DNA of 64,000 nucleotides, taken from contig CAVOQE010000001.1 in the NCBI GenBank assembly GCA_963698275.1, forward strand, positions 186,001 to 250,000. Direction: 5' to 3'. This DNA is from Anderseniella sp963698275. GTDB lineage: Bacteria; Pseudomonadota; Alphaproteobacteria; Rhizobiales; Aestuariivirgaceae. Below are positions 42,798-51,038 of this stretch, piece by piece. Both the position numbers and the translations under genes were made by a program. Numbering within the stretch: position 1 is the stretch's first letter; each line of letters opens with the position of its first letter. Under the pieces are notes generated by a model that ran no database searches, had not been told where the DNA came from, and worked only from the letters and a program-made list of their open reading frames with translations.

Positions 42798-44452
42798 TGT
42801 GCGACTTTCAGGCCGTTGCCACGGCCGCGGGTAACGTCGTCCAGCCAGTCGGTGCGCATCTCGGGCACAGAGGACAGGAGCAATTCAGTATACTCGTGAT
42901 GGGGCGGCTTGAGAATGTCTGCCGTCGGCCCGTTGGCCACGATGGCGCCGTTGCGCATTACAGCAATATCGTGGGAAATTTGCGCCACTGTCGAAATGTC
43001 GTGCGATATGAACACATAGGCTACTTTCAACCGCTGCTGCAGGTCATCCAGCAGCTGCAGGATAGCCTGGGCGACAATTGTATCCAGTGCCGACGTGATT
43101 TCGTCGCAGATCACCACGCGCGGCTCGGCAGCCAACGCACGTGCCAGGTTCACCCGCTGGCGCTGGCCGCCTGATAATTCTCTTGGTAGCCGGCGCGCAT
43201 ATGAGGCCGGCATTTCAACCAGTTCAAGCAATTCGCCAACACGCCGGGCGGTCTCCGCGCCGGACAGGTTGAAGTAGAACTGCAAAGGCCGTCCCAGAAT
43301 TTTTTCGACAGTATGGCGCGGGTTGAGTGCGGTCTCCGCCATCTGGAAGGCAAACTGGATCGAGCGCAGCTGGTCCCGGTCACGTTGCTGAATCTCGGGT
43401 GCCAGGACTTGCCCATCCAGTGTGACCTGACCACGTAGCGGTGCCTTGAGCCCGCAGATAACTCGTCCAAGCGTTGTCTTGCCAGAACCAGACTCCCCGA
43501 TGACGCCCAGTGTTCTGGCCTCTGCCAACTCCAGGCTGACATCCTTGAGGGCAATGAATTCGGCATTGCGCCCAAACGCTGCTGTTACTTTGTCCACCTT
43601 CAGCAACGGATGCTGCCGGGCAGAAAGCGGTACTGATTTTTTCGCCGGGATTGATTTGGGTAAGATGTGAGCGGCTGCGAGCAACTCACGCGTATAAGCT
43701 TCGCGCGGCGCATGCACAATCTGTTCGACGTCTGCGTACTCCACCATCTGACCATCCTTCAGCACGAGGATATGGTCTGCAATCTGGGCCACGACGGCAA
43801 GGTCGTGACTGACATAAATAGCTGAAGTCCCGCGTTCCCTGATCAGCTTCTTGAAAGCGTGAAGAACCTCTATCTGGGTGGTGACATCCAGCGCTGTCGT
43901 TGGTTCATCAAGGATCAGGAGCTTCGGGTCGCAGATCATCGCCATTGCTGCCATAAGCCGTTGCAGCTGGCCTCCGCTGACCTGGTGGGGATAGCGCTGG
44001 CCTATGATCTCGGGGTCGGGAAGGTCGAGCTGCCGATATAGCGAAACAGCTTTGTCATGGGCTTCTGCAGCCGACATCAGCCCCTTGATGATCGGGGTTT
44101 CGGTCACCTGCAAGTCAAGCCTGAGAGCGGCATTGAAGGACGCAGCAGCACTTTGCGCAACATAGGCGATATCAGAACCACGCAGTTTTCGCCGGGCAGG
44201 AAAATCCAGAGACAGAATGTCGGTGCCGGCCAAATCCACGATCCCGCCGGTGATCACGCAACCCGGGCGCGCATAGCCCATGGCCGCCAGCGAGATTGTC
44301 GTCTTTCCCGATCCGGATTCACCAATCAGCGCCAGCACCTTGCCCGGTTCTATGGCGAAGGAAATGTCTGAAACAATCGGCAGCATCGAACCGTCGCGCG
44401 CGCGCGCGGCGACGTTGAGGTCTGATACTCGAAGAATTGTGCTGCTCACCAT
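42794..44452 (-). CDS. Peptide-type ABC transporter, fused DppD-DppF ATPase
   Basis: 552 residues containing two complete ATPase domains. First: GESGSGKTTISLAAMGY, QVSGGQLQRLMAAMAM and LLILDEPTTALDVTTQ. Second (from about residue 275): GESGSGKTTLGRVICGL, ELSGGQRQRVNLARAL and VVICDEITSALDTIVAQ. The arrangement matches fused DppDF-like subunits. It energises the two permeases encoded just upstream. The start is 1 bp after the permease stop. Confidence 0.94.
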   Translation of the reverse strand: MVSSTILRVSDLNVAARARDGSMLPIVSDISFAIEPGKVLALIGESGSGKTTISLAAMGYARPGCVITGGIVDLAGTDILSLDFPARRKLRGSDIAYVAQSAAASFNAALRLDLQVTETPIIKGLMSAAEAHDKAVSLYRQLDLPDPEIIGQRYPHQVSGGQLQRLMAAMAMICDPKLLILDEPTTALDVTTQIEVLHAFKKLIRERGTSAIYVSHDLAVVAQIADHILVLKDGQMVEYADVEQIVHAPREAYTRELLAAAHILPKSIPAKKSVPLSARQHPLLKVDKVTAAFGRNAEFIALKDVSLELAEARTLGVIGESGSGKTTLGRVICGLKAPLRGQVTLDGQVLAPEIQQRDRDQLRSIQFAFQMAETALNPRHTVEKILGRPLQFYFNLSGAETARRVGELLELVEMPASYARRLPRELSGGQRQRVNLARALAAEPRVVICDEITSALDTIVAQAILQLLDDLQQRLKVAYVFISHDISTVAQISHDIAVMRNGAIVANGPTADILKPPHHEYTELLLSSVPEMRTDWLDDVTRGRGNGLKVAQ

Positions 44453-45307
44453 TCACAACTCCTCGGGCAAACTGGCGCCGGTGCTCTTGAGGTACCAGTC
44501 CACCAGTATGTTGGTCGACACAGTGACCATCGCAATTGCCAGTGCCGGATAGAGGGGTGAGAAGGAGCCGTACAGCAGTCCTTGCATATTCTCCTTTACC
44601 ATCAACCCCAGGTCCGAATGAGGAGGCTGGACACCGAGCCCGAGAAAACTGAGCGCTGAAACGAAGAGAATTGCATAGGTGAAGCGGATGCCGAATTCCG
44701 CAGCTAGTGGCCCCAGCGCATTGGGCAGAAGTTCGTGCCAGATGATCCACCAGATGCCTTCACCGCGCACCCTGGCTGCCTCGATATAGTCCTGCACCAC
44801 GATGTCCATGCCCAGGGCGCGGGCAACCCGGAACACCCGTGTTGAATCAATGATTGCAACAGTGACAATCAGCACCAGAAACGAAGAGCCCAGGCTTGAA
44901 ACGACGATTAGTGCGATCATTATGGCGGGGAAGGAGATCAGGGCATCGATTGTGCGGCTGACCAGTGTATCAGTCCACCCGCCCATGATGGCGGCGAAGA
45001 AGCCCAGTGCAGATCCTATGAGAAATGCGATTACCGAAATGGACAGGGCGACGGACAAGGTCGTTCGGATGCCGAACCCGAGACGCGAGGCGATGTCGCG
45101 GCCGAGGTAGTCACTGCCCAGCAACATGCCGTTGCCAGGCGAGGCAAAGCTCTCATTGGTCAGAATGGTGCCTTCGTCATACGGTGCGATAACCGGTGCA
45201 AATATGGCGATGAACGCAGCGAGTGCGATTACGGCGAGGCAGACAATTGCGGTAGGGGTCAATTCACTTGCCAGCCGACGCAGACCTGTCGGTTCTGCAC
45301 TGCTCAT
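44453..45307 (-). CDS. Peptide-type ABC transporter permease (DppC-like)
   Basis: 284 residues with about six transmembrane segments. N-terminal IVCLAVIALAAFIAIFAPVIAPYDEG and LLGSDYLGRDIASRLGFGIRTTLSVAL are DppC hallmarks. The EAA loop is EAARVRGEGIWWIIWHELLPNALGPL. The start overlaps the stop of the partner permease. Imports the ligand delivered by the Tat-exported binding protein. Confidence 0.93.
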   Translation of the reverse strand: MSSAEPTGLRRLASELTPTAIVCLAVIALAAFIAIFAPVIAPYDEGTILTNESFASPGNGMLLGSDYLGRDIASRLGFGIRTTLSVALSISVIAFLIGSALGFFAAIMGGWTDTLVSRTIDALISFPAIMIALIVVSSLGSSFLVLIVTVAIIDSTRVFRVARALGMDIVVQDYIEAARVRGEGIWWIIWHELLPNALGPLAAEFGIRFTYAILFVSALSFLGLGVQPPHSDLGLMVKENMQGLLYGSFSPLYPALAIAMVTVSTNILVDWYLKSTGASLPEEL

Positions 45308-46257
45308 TTCGGGTACCTCAGGCGCGGATTGGCGGCGATTGAGACGATATCTGCCAGCAGATTGAGGAGCACATATACGGTGCAGAAGATCATTGCCGTG
45401 AGCTGCACGACGGGAATGTCGCGGGTTGCCACTGCCTGCACTGCCAAGCGGCCAAGACCGGAGAAATTGAACATGGTTTCAATGACAACGATGCCGGAAA
45501 TCAGGTAGGCCATGTTCAACGCTATGACGTTGATGATTGGCGCAATGGCGTTGGGCAAGGCATGCACCAGAAGTATCCGGGTTCGCGGGACACCCTTGAG
45601 GATTGCCATTTCAGTGGCCGGCGAAGCCAGCACACCAAGAATGGATGTCCTTGTCATTCGCACCATGTGGGCAAGAACAGTGAAAACCAAGGCTGTGACG
45701 GGCAAAACCAGGACCCGGGCGATGGTGGCGATATCTGCCCCGGGCCGCAGGTTTGCTATCGCCGGCAGCCACCCCAATGTCACTGCGAAAATTGACACAA
45801 GCACGATGCCGACCAGAAAGTCCGGGACCGAGATCAGCGTCAGGGACAGCGTTGATATCATGCGGTCCACCAGGCCGTTTGGCTTCAGGGCACAGATCAG
45901 CCCCAGACAAACTGCCAGCGGCACAGCGATGGCAGCAGTGGTGCCGGCAAGCAGAGCCGTGTTGTAAACCCGCTCGCCAAGTTGTTCGGAAATGGGGCGT
46001 CCATTGACAAGTGATGTACCAAAGTCGCCCGTCAGCATGCCCGCAAGCCAACGGAAATAGCGGATATAGGCCGGGTCGTTGAGACCCAGCCTTTCACGCA
46101 CATTGGCCAGAAGTTCCGGTGTTGCTCCCTGGCCCAGAATGGCGTTCGCCACGTCACCAGGCAGAATTTCCGTGCCGACAAATACCAGCAGGGAAACAAC
46201 CAAAAGTATGCCCAATCCAATCAGTAGCCTCTTGGCAATCAACGTGACCAGATTCAT
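45304..46257 (-). CDS. Peptide-type ABC transporter permease (DppB-like)
   Basis: 317 residues from MNLVTLIAKRLLIGLGILLVVSLLVFVGTEILPGD, the typical DppB N-terminus. It continues with LNDPAYIRYFRWLAGMLTGDFGTSLVNGRPISEQLGERVYNTALL, the EAA-like loop ILKGVPRTRILLVHALPNAIAPIINVIALNMAYLISGIVVIETMFNFSGLG, and a hydrophobic end. The open frame extends upstream through a repeat copy, but the family start is at 46257. It is separated from the binding-protein gene by that repeat. Confidence 0.93.
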   Translation of the reverse strand: MNLVTLIAKRLLIGLGILLVVSLLVFVGTEILPGDVANAILGQGATPELLANVRERLGLNDPAYIRYFRWLAGMLTGDFGTSLVNGRPISEQLGERVYNTALLAGTTAAIAVPLAVCLGLICALKPNGLVDRMISTLSLTLISVPDFLVGIVLVSIFAVTLGWLPAIANLRPGADIATIARVLVLPVTALVFTVLAHMVRMTRTSILGVLASPATEMAILKGVPRTRILLVHALPNAIAPIINVIALNMAYLISGIVVIETMFNFSGLGRLAVQAVATRDIPVVQLTAMIFCTVYVLLNLLADIVSIAANPRLRYPK

Positions 46258-46282
46258 GGATGTCCACTTGCACGCGGCGCTG

Positions 46283-46383
46283 GAGCAACATGGGTTCGAC
46301 AGAACCCATAAAGTTGCTCTAACACCTTGAAAGCGATCAGGTTCATGATTTTTGGTTGTTTCAACCAAAAACCATCCTGATCT
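46283..46383 (+). repeat. Two-hairpin dispersed repeat, full copy in ABC operon
   Basis: GAGCAACATGGGTTCGACAGAACCCATAAAGTTGCTC-type first palindrome, linker CACCTTGAAAGC, second palindrome GATCAGG..TTTTTGGTTGTTTCAACCAAAAA..CCTGATC; 101 bp. It lies in the untranslated stretch between the binding-protein gene and the first permease gene of a minus-strand operon. Confidence 0.92.
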
Positions 46384-46420
46384 GGATTGAATTCTGCAAT
46401 CAGATCAATATCCCTGTTTG

Positions 46421-48022
46421 CTAGCTGTCTATCCAGACAGTCCTGGCCATCTGATAGAACCCTAACGCTCCTGAACTGTGCGGCGTGATGCCCTTAACTT
46501 CTGCTCGGCTGGCATCGAGAATGTCGAGGAAAGCCATGGTTATGTGGCCACCGTCATTCTGCAGCATGGTTTGCAGTTCACAGTACATTTCCTTGCGCTT
46601 GTCAAAGTCTTGTACCGAGCGTGCCTCGACCAGGATCTTGTCAAACTTCTCGTTGGCCCACTTTGTTTCGTTGTAGGATTCACCGCTCTTGAAGGCGATC
46701 GACAGTATCAGGTCAGGTACAGGCCGTCCGTCCCAGCCGGATGCACAGATCGGCTTCTGGATCCAGACAGAAGACCAATACTGATCTGCAGGTGGTTCGA
46801 TCAGGTTGAGGTTGATGCCGGCCTTTGCTGCGGACTGCTGGAATACCTGGGTTGCAGCGACCGAACCGGATGCAGGAACATCCGAGGTGTACAAATCGAT
46901 CGGCGTGTTCTCGAGGCCTGCCTTCTTGATGTGGAAGCGGGCCTTGTCCGGATCGTAGGCGCGTTGTGGAATGGTATCGCAATAGAATGGATCAATCGGA
47001 GCGATCGGGTGGTCATTGCCCAATGAGCCATAGCCCTTCAGCACGTTCTCGATGATTTGTTCGCGATCGATTGCGTGCTTGAGCGCCAGGCGAACATCGT
47101 TGTTGTTGGTGGGCTCGCGATCCAGCATCATGGCAATGTTCATGAACTGACCGCTCTTTGCCCTCAGCAAGTTGGCCGCGTCGGTCTTCTCGATCAGCGA
47201 AACAGCTTTGGGGTCGAGCGACAGCAACACATTTATGTCGCCCGAGATCAGCGCGTTCACGCGCGATGTGATGTCGCCGATACCCAGTACCTCGATCTCG
47301 TCGACATATGGACCGTCGCTTGACCAGTAATTGTCATTGCGTTCAAAAATATAGCGCTGGCCGGGTTTGAATTCCTTGACCTTGAACGGACCTGTGCCCG
47401 GTGAGGTGCCGGACGCAAAATCCTCATAACCTTCCTGGGTGATGTGAACGCGTGTATCGGACAGAATGATCGGGAAGTCAGCATTGCCGGCCTTCAAGGT
47501 GAAGACCATCGTGTGGTCGCCGTCTTTCTTCATCTCGGCAATCTGGCTCATGTACGCCTTGGCCGGTGACTCTGATTTTTCTGTTATGTGGCGCCCGCAT
47601 GAATAGACGACATCAGCAGCGGTGAACTTCTTGCCGTCGTGCCATGTCACGTCCTTGCGCAGCTTGAATGTCCATGTCTTGGAGTTGGCACTGGCCTCCC
47701 AGGATTCCGCAAGCCAGGGAATCGGCTTCAGGTCGGGGCCACGATTGACCAGAAGGTCATAAACGGAAAAGCCCATCAGCAGGTTGCTGGTGGAGTTGAA
47801 TTTGGTCGGATCAAGCGAGTCACCCGGTTGCTGCCCTTCAGTCCCGACGGTGATCTTGCCGCCTTTTTTGGGCGTGGCTGCCAAAGCCCGGTCTACGATG
47901 AGGGTGTCAATCAGTGCTGCGGATGCGCCCATTGCGGCCAAACTGCCGACAAATTCGCGCCGGGACAATTTGCCCGAGACAAACCGGTTGAAGAGATAAT
48001 TGGTTTTGAACTCGTCAGACAT
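46421..48022 (-). CDS. Peptide-type ABC transporter substrate-binding protein (Tat-exported)
   Basis: 533 residues of the SBP_bac_5 (DppA/OppA) class. A twin-arginine signal, KLSRREFVGSLAAMGASAALI (RR near 20), directs folded export. Core blocks: FSVYDLLVNRGPDLKPIPWLAESWEASANSKTWTFKLRKDVTWHDGKKFTAADVVYS and ASGTSPGTGPFKVKEFKPGQRYIFERNDNYW. The cargo may be a peptide, opine or a modified amino acid. First gene of a seven-gene operon; a TGTGATCACA palindrome lies 62 bp upstream. A repeat hairpin follows the stop. Confidence 0.93.
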   Translation of the reverse strand: MSDEFKTNYLFNRFVSGKLSRREFVGSLAAMGASAALIDTLIVDRALAATPKKGGKITVGTEGQQPGDSLDPTKFNSTSNLLMGFSVYDLLVNRGPDLKPIPWLAESWEASANSKTWTFKLRKDVTWHDGKKFTAADVVYSCGRHITEKSESPAKAYMSQIAEMKKDGDHTMVFTLKAGNADFPIILSDTRVHITQEGYEDFASGTSPGTGPFKVKEFKPGQRYIFERNDNYWSSDGPYVDEIEVLGIGDITSRVNALISGDINVLLSLDPKAVSLIEKTDAANLLRAKSGQFMNIAMMLDREPTNNNDVRLALKHAIDREQIIENVLKGYGSLGNDHPIAPIDPFYCDTIPQRAYDPDKARFHIKKAGLENTPIDLYTSDVPASGSVAATQVFQQSAAKAGINLNLIEPPADQYWSSVWIQKPICASGWDGRPVPDLILSIAFKSGESYNETKWANEKFDKILVEARSVQDFDKRKEMYCELQTMLQNDGGHITMAFLDILDASRAEVKGITPHSSGALGFYQMARTVWIDS

Positions 48023-48083
48023 TTGAAACCTCCGGATTACAGCTGGGTATCTTAAATTTCGGTTTTGGCATGAGCGTAAACTC

Positions 48084-48093
48084 TGTGATCACA
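48084..48093. promoter_or_regulatory. TGTGATCACA palindrome upstream of the ABC transporter operon
   Basis: The core 10-bp palindrome is identical to the centres of the 39304 and 48187 sites, placed 62 bp upstream of the binding-protein start. Candidate operator for the island's GntR regulator. Confidence 0.55.
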
Positions 48094-48186
48094 CAGACTA
48101 GGTCAGCAGTTCAGGATTGCAAGAGGTAAGTGCCGCGAGTATCTGAATGGCGGGCTTTGGCTGATTAAGTGAGCATTTGCCCTATT

Positions 48187-48196
48187 TGTGATCACA
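48187..48196. promoter_or_regulatory. TGTGATCACA palindrome upstream of the GST gene
   Basis: Third occurrence of the same palindrome in the island, 75 bp upstream of the GST start and on the other side of the divergent promoter region from the 48084 site. Confidence 0.55.
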
Positions 48197-48270
48197 GTTT
48201 TGCCTTGCGAAGGCGCAGCATGAAAAGTAGGCTCGCCGGCGTGTGATCCTGAAGCAAGCCGGATGCCCGC

Positions 48271-48957
48271 ATGAGCAGCACAAGTCCCCGTTACACTCTG
48301 TACTGCGCGCCAAACACCTATGCGATGGGGGTGCATGCCATTCTGGAGGAAATAGGTGCCGATTACCGGGTTGAATGGGTTGAGCTGTTCAGCGATGTGC
48401 CTGATCCGGCATTTATTGCTGCCAGCCCGCATGGTCGCGTACCAGCGCTGGTCGGGCCGGACGGCGCTGTTTTCGAGTCAGGCGCAATAGCGCTTTATCT
48501 TGCCGAGAAACATCCTCAGGCAAACCTGCTGATTGAAGTGGGTGACAGCCGTCGAGGTCATTTCCTGCAATGGATGCACTATCTCGCTTCAACTTTGCAA
48601 CCGGATGTGACGCTTCAGTTTCACCCGGAATTCTACTTTGAGGACGAAGCCACCAAGGCTGCATTGAAACAGGCATCGCTGAACCGTCTGCAAAAGGTTT
48701 TGCAGGTGATTGATGAAGCGCTTGAACCTGGGCCGTGGTTTTTCGGTGACAGGCTGACGGTGGTTGATTTCTGTTTTGCAATGCAGGCGGTGTGGCCCCA
48801 GATCTATCCGGTTTCGATCCGTGACTATCCCCATATCAGCGATATGGTTGACCGGTTCATTGCCCGGCCGTCAGCGCGCAAGGTGTTGATTGTTCATGAA
48901 GAAACCTGGGCAGGTGCACAAGGGAGTTGTGACGGGGTGAATTCAGATCCCGCCTGA
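48271..48957 (+). CDS. Glutathione S-transferase family protein
   Basis: 228 residues. N-terminal thioredoxin-like domain: YTLYCAPNTYAMGVHAILEEIGADYRVEWVEL, SPHGRVPALVGPDGAVFESGAIALYLAEKHP with the glutathione-binding Val-Pro and Glu-Ser. C-terminal helical domain: EALEPGPWFFGDRLTVVDFCFAMQAVWPQIYP with the N-capping-box-like Asp. Its place in the catabolic island suggests a role in isomerising or dehalogenating/dethiolating a pathway intermediate, but the substrate is unknown. A candidate operator lies upstream. Confidence 0.92.
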   Translation: MSSTSPRYTLYCAPNTYAMGVHAILEEIGADYRVEWVELFSDVPDPAFIAASPHGRVPALVGPDGAVFESGAIALYLAEKHPQANLLIEVGDSRRGHFLQWMHYLASTLQPDVTLQFHPEFYFEDEATKAALKQASLNRLQKVLQVIDEALEPGPWFFGDRLTVVDFCFAMQAVWPQIYPVSIRDYPHISDMVDRFIARPSARKVLIVHEETWAGAQGSCDGVNSDPA

Positions 48958-48992
48958 TCGTTCCGTTGGTTTCAGTGCCAGGATGTCCCTTC

Positions 48993-50537
48993 ATGACCCG
49001 TGAATCAAACACTCGAAAACCCCGTAACCGCTCTCGACGCACCCGTGGCGCAGCTCTGAAACAGCCGCCGTTCAGGGCTGTGCATAACCCCCTCAAACCG
49101 CTCGAGATCGCCAGTGAAGACCAGATCGAGGCTTTGCATCACGCTTCGCTGGATGTGTTGCGTGATGTCGGCATGAAAATCACAGATCAAAGGGCTCTGG
49201 ATTTGCTGCGCCGGGCTGGTGCCGATGTTGATCCAGACAGCGACATTGTCCGCTTCGATCCCGCCTTGATCGAAGAGATGCTGATTGATGTGCCGCGGGA
49301 GTTCACGGTCCATGCCCGCAACCCCGAAAAGACTCTTACCATCGGTGGTAACTCTATGGTGTTCGCTTCCGTGTGCGGGCCACCTTTCGTGTCTGACCTG
49401 GACAGGGGGCGGCGCGATGGAAGCTATGAGGATTGCTGCAATAGTGTGCGCCTGGTCCATTCGCTCAACATTTATCACCATGACGGGGGTGCCGGCGTGG
49501 AGCCGATGGACCTGCCGGCTGCGTCACGTCACCTGGACATGATGTACGCCCAGATATCGCTCACGGACAAAGGCTGGCAACCCACCTGGCTCAACAGCCG
49601 CAAGAGAGCCAGGGATTGCATCGAGATGGCCAAGATCGCGATGCAGTGCACGGATGAGAAACTGGCGCAGCGGCCTGCATTCTGCACCGGTATCAACACC
49701 AATTCCCCCATGCTTCTGGATGGAGCGATGGCAGACGGTCTGATTGAGATGGCGTTGGCCGGCCAGCCGGTAAACGTAACCCCGTTCACGCTGGCCGGCG
49801 CGATGGCGCCTGCAACATTGGCAGGCGCGCTGGTGCAGCAGAACGCCGAAGCGCTGGCAGGGTTCATGGTTGCGCAGGCCGCCCGCAAGGGGTGTCCGGT
49901 CTTCTACGGACACTTCACGTCGAACGTTGACATGCGCACCGGGTCTCCGGCCTTTGGCACGCCTGAGTACTCCCGCTCTGTGGCTATTTCTGCTCAACTG
50001 GCCCGGCGCTATGGTGTGCCGATCCGGTCCAGCAATGCCACCGCTTCGCCAACAGTGGATGCACAGGCTGCCTATGAATCAAGCATGTCGGTCTGGAGTT
50101 GCGTCCTGTCCCATATAAACGTGATGCTGCACGCCGGCGGATGGCTGGAAGGCGGCCTGGTGTGTTCGTTCGAGAAATTCATCCTGGATGCCGAGATACT
50201 GCAGATGCTGACGGCATTCATTGAACCCTTTGATGCTGGCGTGGATGAGCTTGGCCTGGATGCCATAAGGGAGGTTGGTCCAGGAGGGCACTTTTTCGAA
50301 GCCCGACACACACTCGAGCGATATGAGGATGCATTTTATGCTCCGTTACTTTCGGACTGGCGTAATTTTGAAACCTGGCGCGATGACGGATCGAAAACCG
50401 CGACCGAGCGGGCAAACGGCATCTGGAAGCAGCTTCTGCGAGAGTATGAACAGCCTGTACTGGACCCTGCTGTCGATGAAGAACTGAAGGCCTATGTCTC
50501 ACGGCGCAAGGAGGAAATTACCCGCACCGGGGAATAG
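48993..50537 (+). CDS. MttB-family (trimethylamine:corrinoid-like) methyltransferase, non-pyrrolysine
   Basis: 514 residues. ALHHASLDVLRDVGMKITDQRALDLLRRAGADVDPDSDIVRFDPALIEEML, RNPEKTLTIGGNSMVFASVCGPPFVSDLDRGRRDGSYEDC and FEKFILDAEILQMLTAFIEPFDAGVDELGLDAIREVGPGGHFFEARHTLERY are clear MttB-family blocks. The frame is continuous with no in-frame TAG, so it is the non-Pyl type, like glycine betaine methyltransferase MtgB. It would demethylate a quaternary or tertiary amine onto a corrinoid protein, but no corrinoid protein gene is adjacent. ATG 48993 has AGGA upstream. Confidence 0.9.
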   Translation: MTRESNTRKPRNRSRRTRGAALKQPPFRAVHNPLKPLEIASEDQIEALHHASLDVLRDVGMKITDQRALDLLRRAGADVDPDSDIVRFDPALIEEMLIDVPREFTVHARNPEKTLTIGGNSMVFASVCGPPFVSDLDRGRRDGSYEDCCNSVRLVHSLNIYHHDGGAGVEPMDLPAASRHLDMMYAQISLTDKGWQPTWLNSRKRARDCIEMAKIAMQCTDEKLAQRPAFCTGINTNSPMLLDGAMADGLIEMALAGQPVNVTPFTLAGAMAPATLAGALVQQNAEALAGFMVAQAARKGCPVFYGHFTSNVDMRTGSPAFGTPEYSRSVAISAQLARRYGVPIRSSNATASPTVDAQAAYESSMSVWSCVLSHINVMLHAGGWLEGGLVCSFEKFILDAEILQMLTAFIEPFDAGVDELGLDAIREVGPGGHFFEARHTLERYEDAFYAPLLSDWRNFETWRDDGSKTATERANGIWKQLLREYEQPVLDPAVDEELKAYVSRRKEEITRTGE

Positions 50538-51038
50538 AAGCGGTCACGCGTTGGCTGCAGTCCTTAAATGCAGGGAAGTTCTAACCAGGATGATCCACTA
50601 GCGGTGGTTTGCATTCAAACGGTTTTCGCATTTTACCCCGTTGTCCTGAAGAATTTTCAGTTATGTGAATTTCCTTGCCTGCCACGCTGAAAAACTCCCT
50701 GTATTTTGCCGTATATCAGGGAAAACTGCACTGGAGACGGGTTCGGCACAGACTGCACACACCACCACCCTTACTCGTCTCTGTTCGTGCAATGACAATT
50801 CCCAGTAAAGAGTATCGACAAGTTAACGCAGCGCGAGCGGTAAACTCAATCGCGACAAGCGTCTGTACAGCCCTGACCACATCACTCCATTCCACCAGTT
50901 TCTCGAGATTGCTGAAGCGCAGTGGAGGAAGTTGGTCATGGCTGCGCAGGGGGCTTATAGTGACCGAGTTTACCGCGCCAAACGGGAGTTCAGTTGTGAC
51001 TGCCGTGCATACTTCAGCCGCATCCAGGAGATACCCAT
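50538..51038. other. 500-bp gene-free region holding a dispersed repeat
   Basis: No supported gene. A 136-residue open frame (50675-51085) runs through the repeat at 50693 and has no domain. The ribosome binding site AGGAG for the following TTG-start gene lies at its right edge. Confidence 0.5.
50693..50769 (+). repeat. Dispersed direct repeat, copy 2 (right of catabolic island)
   Basis: CTCCCTGTATTTTGCCGTATATCAGGG..., continuing to CAGACTGCACACACCACCACC. Same orientation as the copy at 35402-35478, about 85-87 percent identical by eye. Its right flank (ACCACCCTTA..CT.GTCTCT) resembles the sequence just after the CCA end of the tRNA at 25670. Confidence 0.7.

Noticed and set aside
48993..50537. 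Pyrrolysine-containing trimethylamine methyltransferase
   Set aside because: The frame is continuous with no in-frame amber codon, so it is the non-pyrrolysine type.
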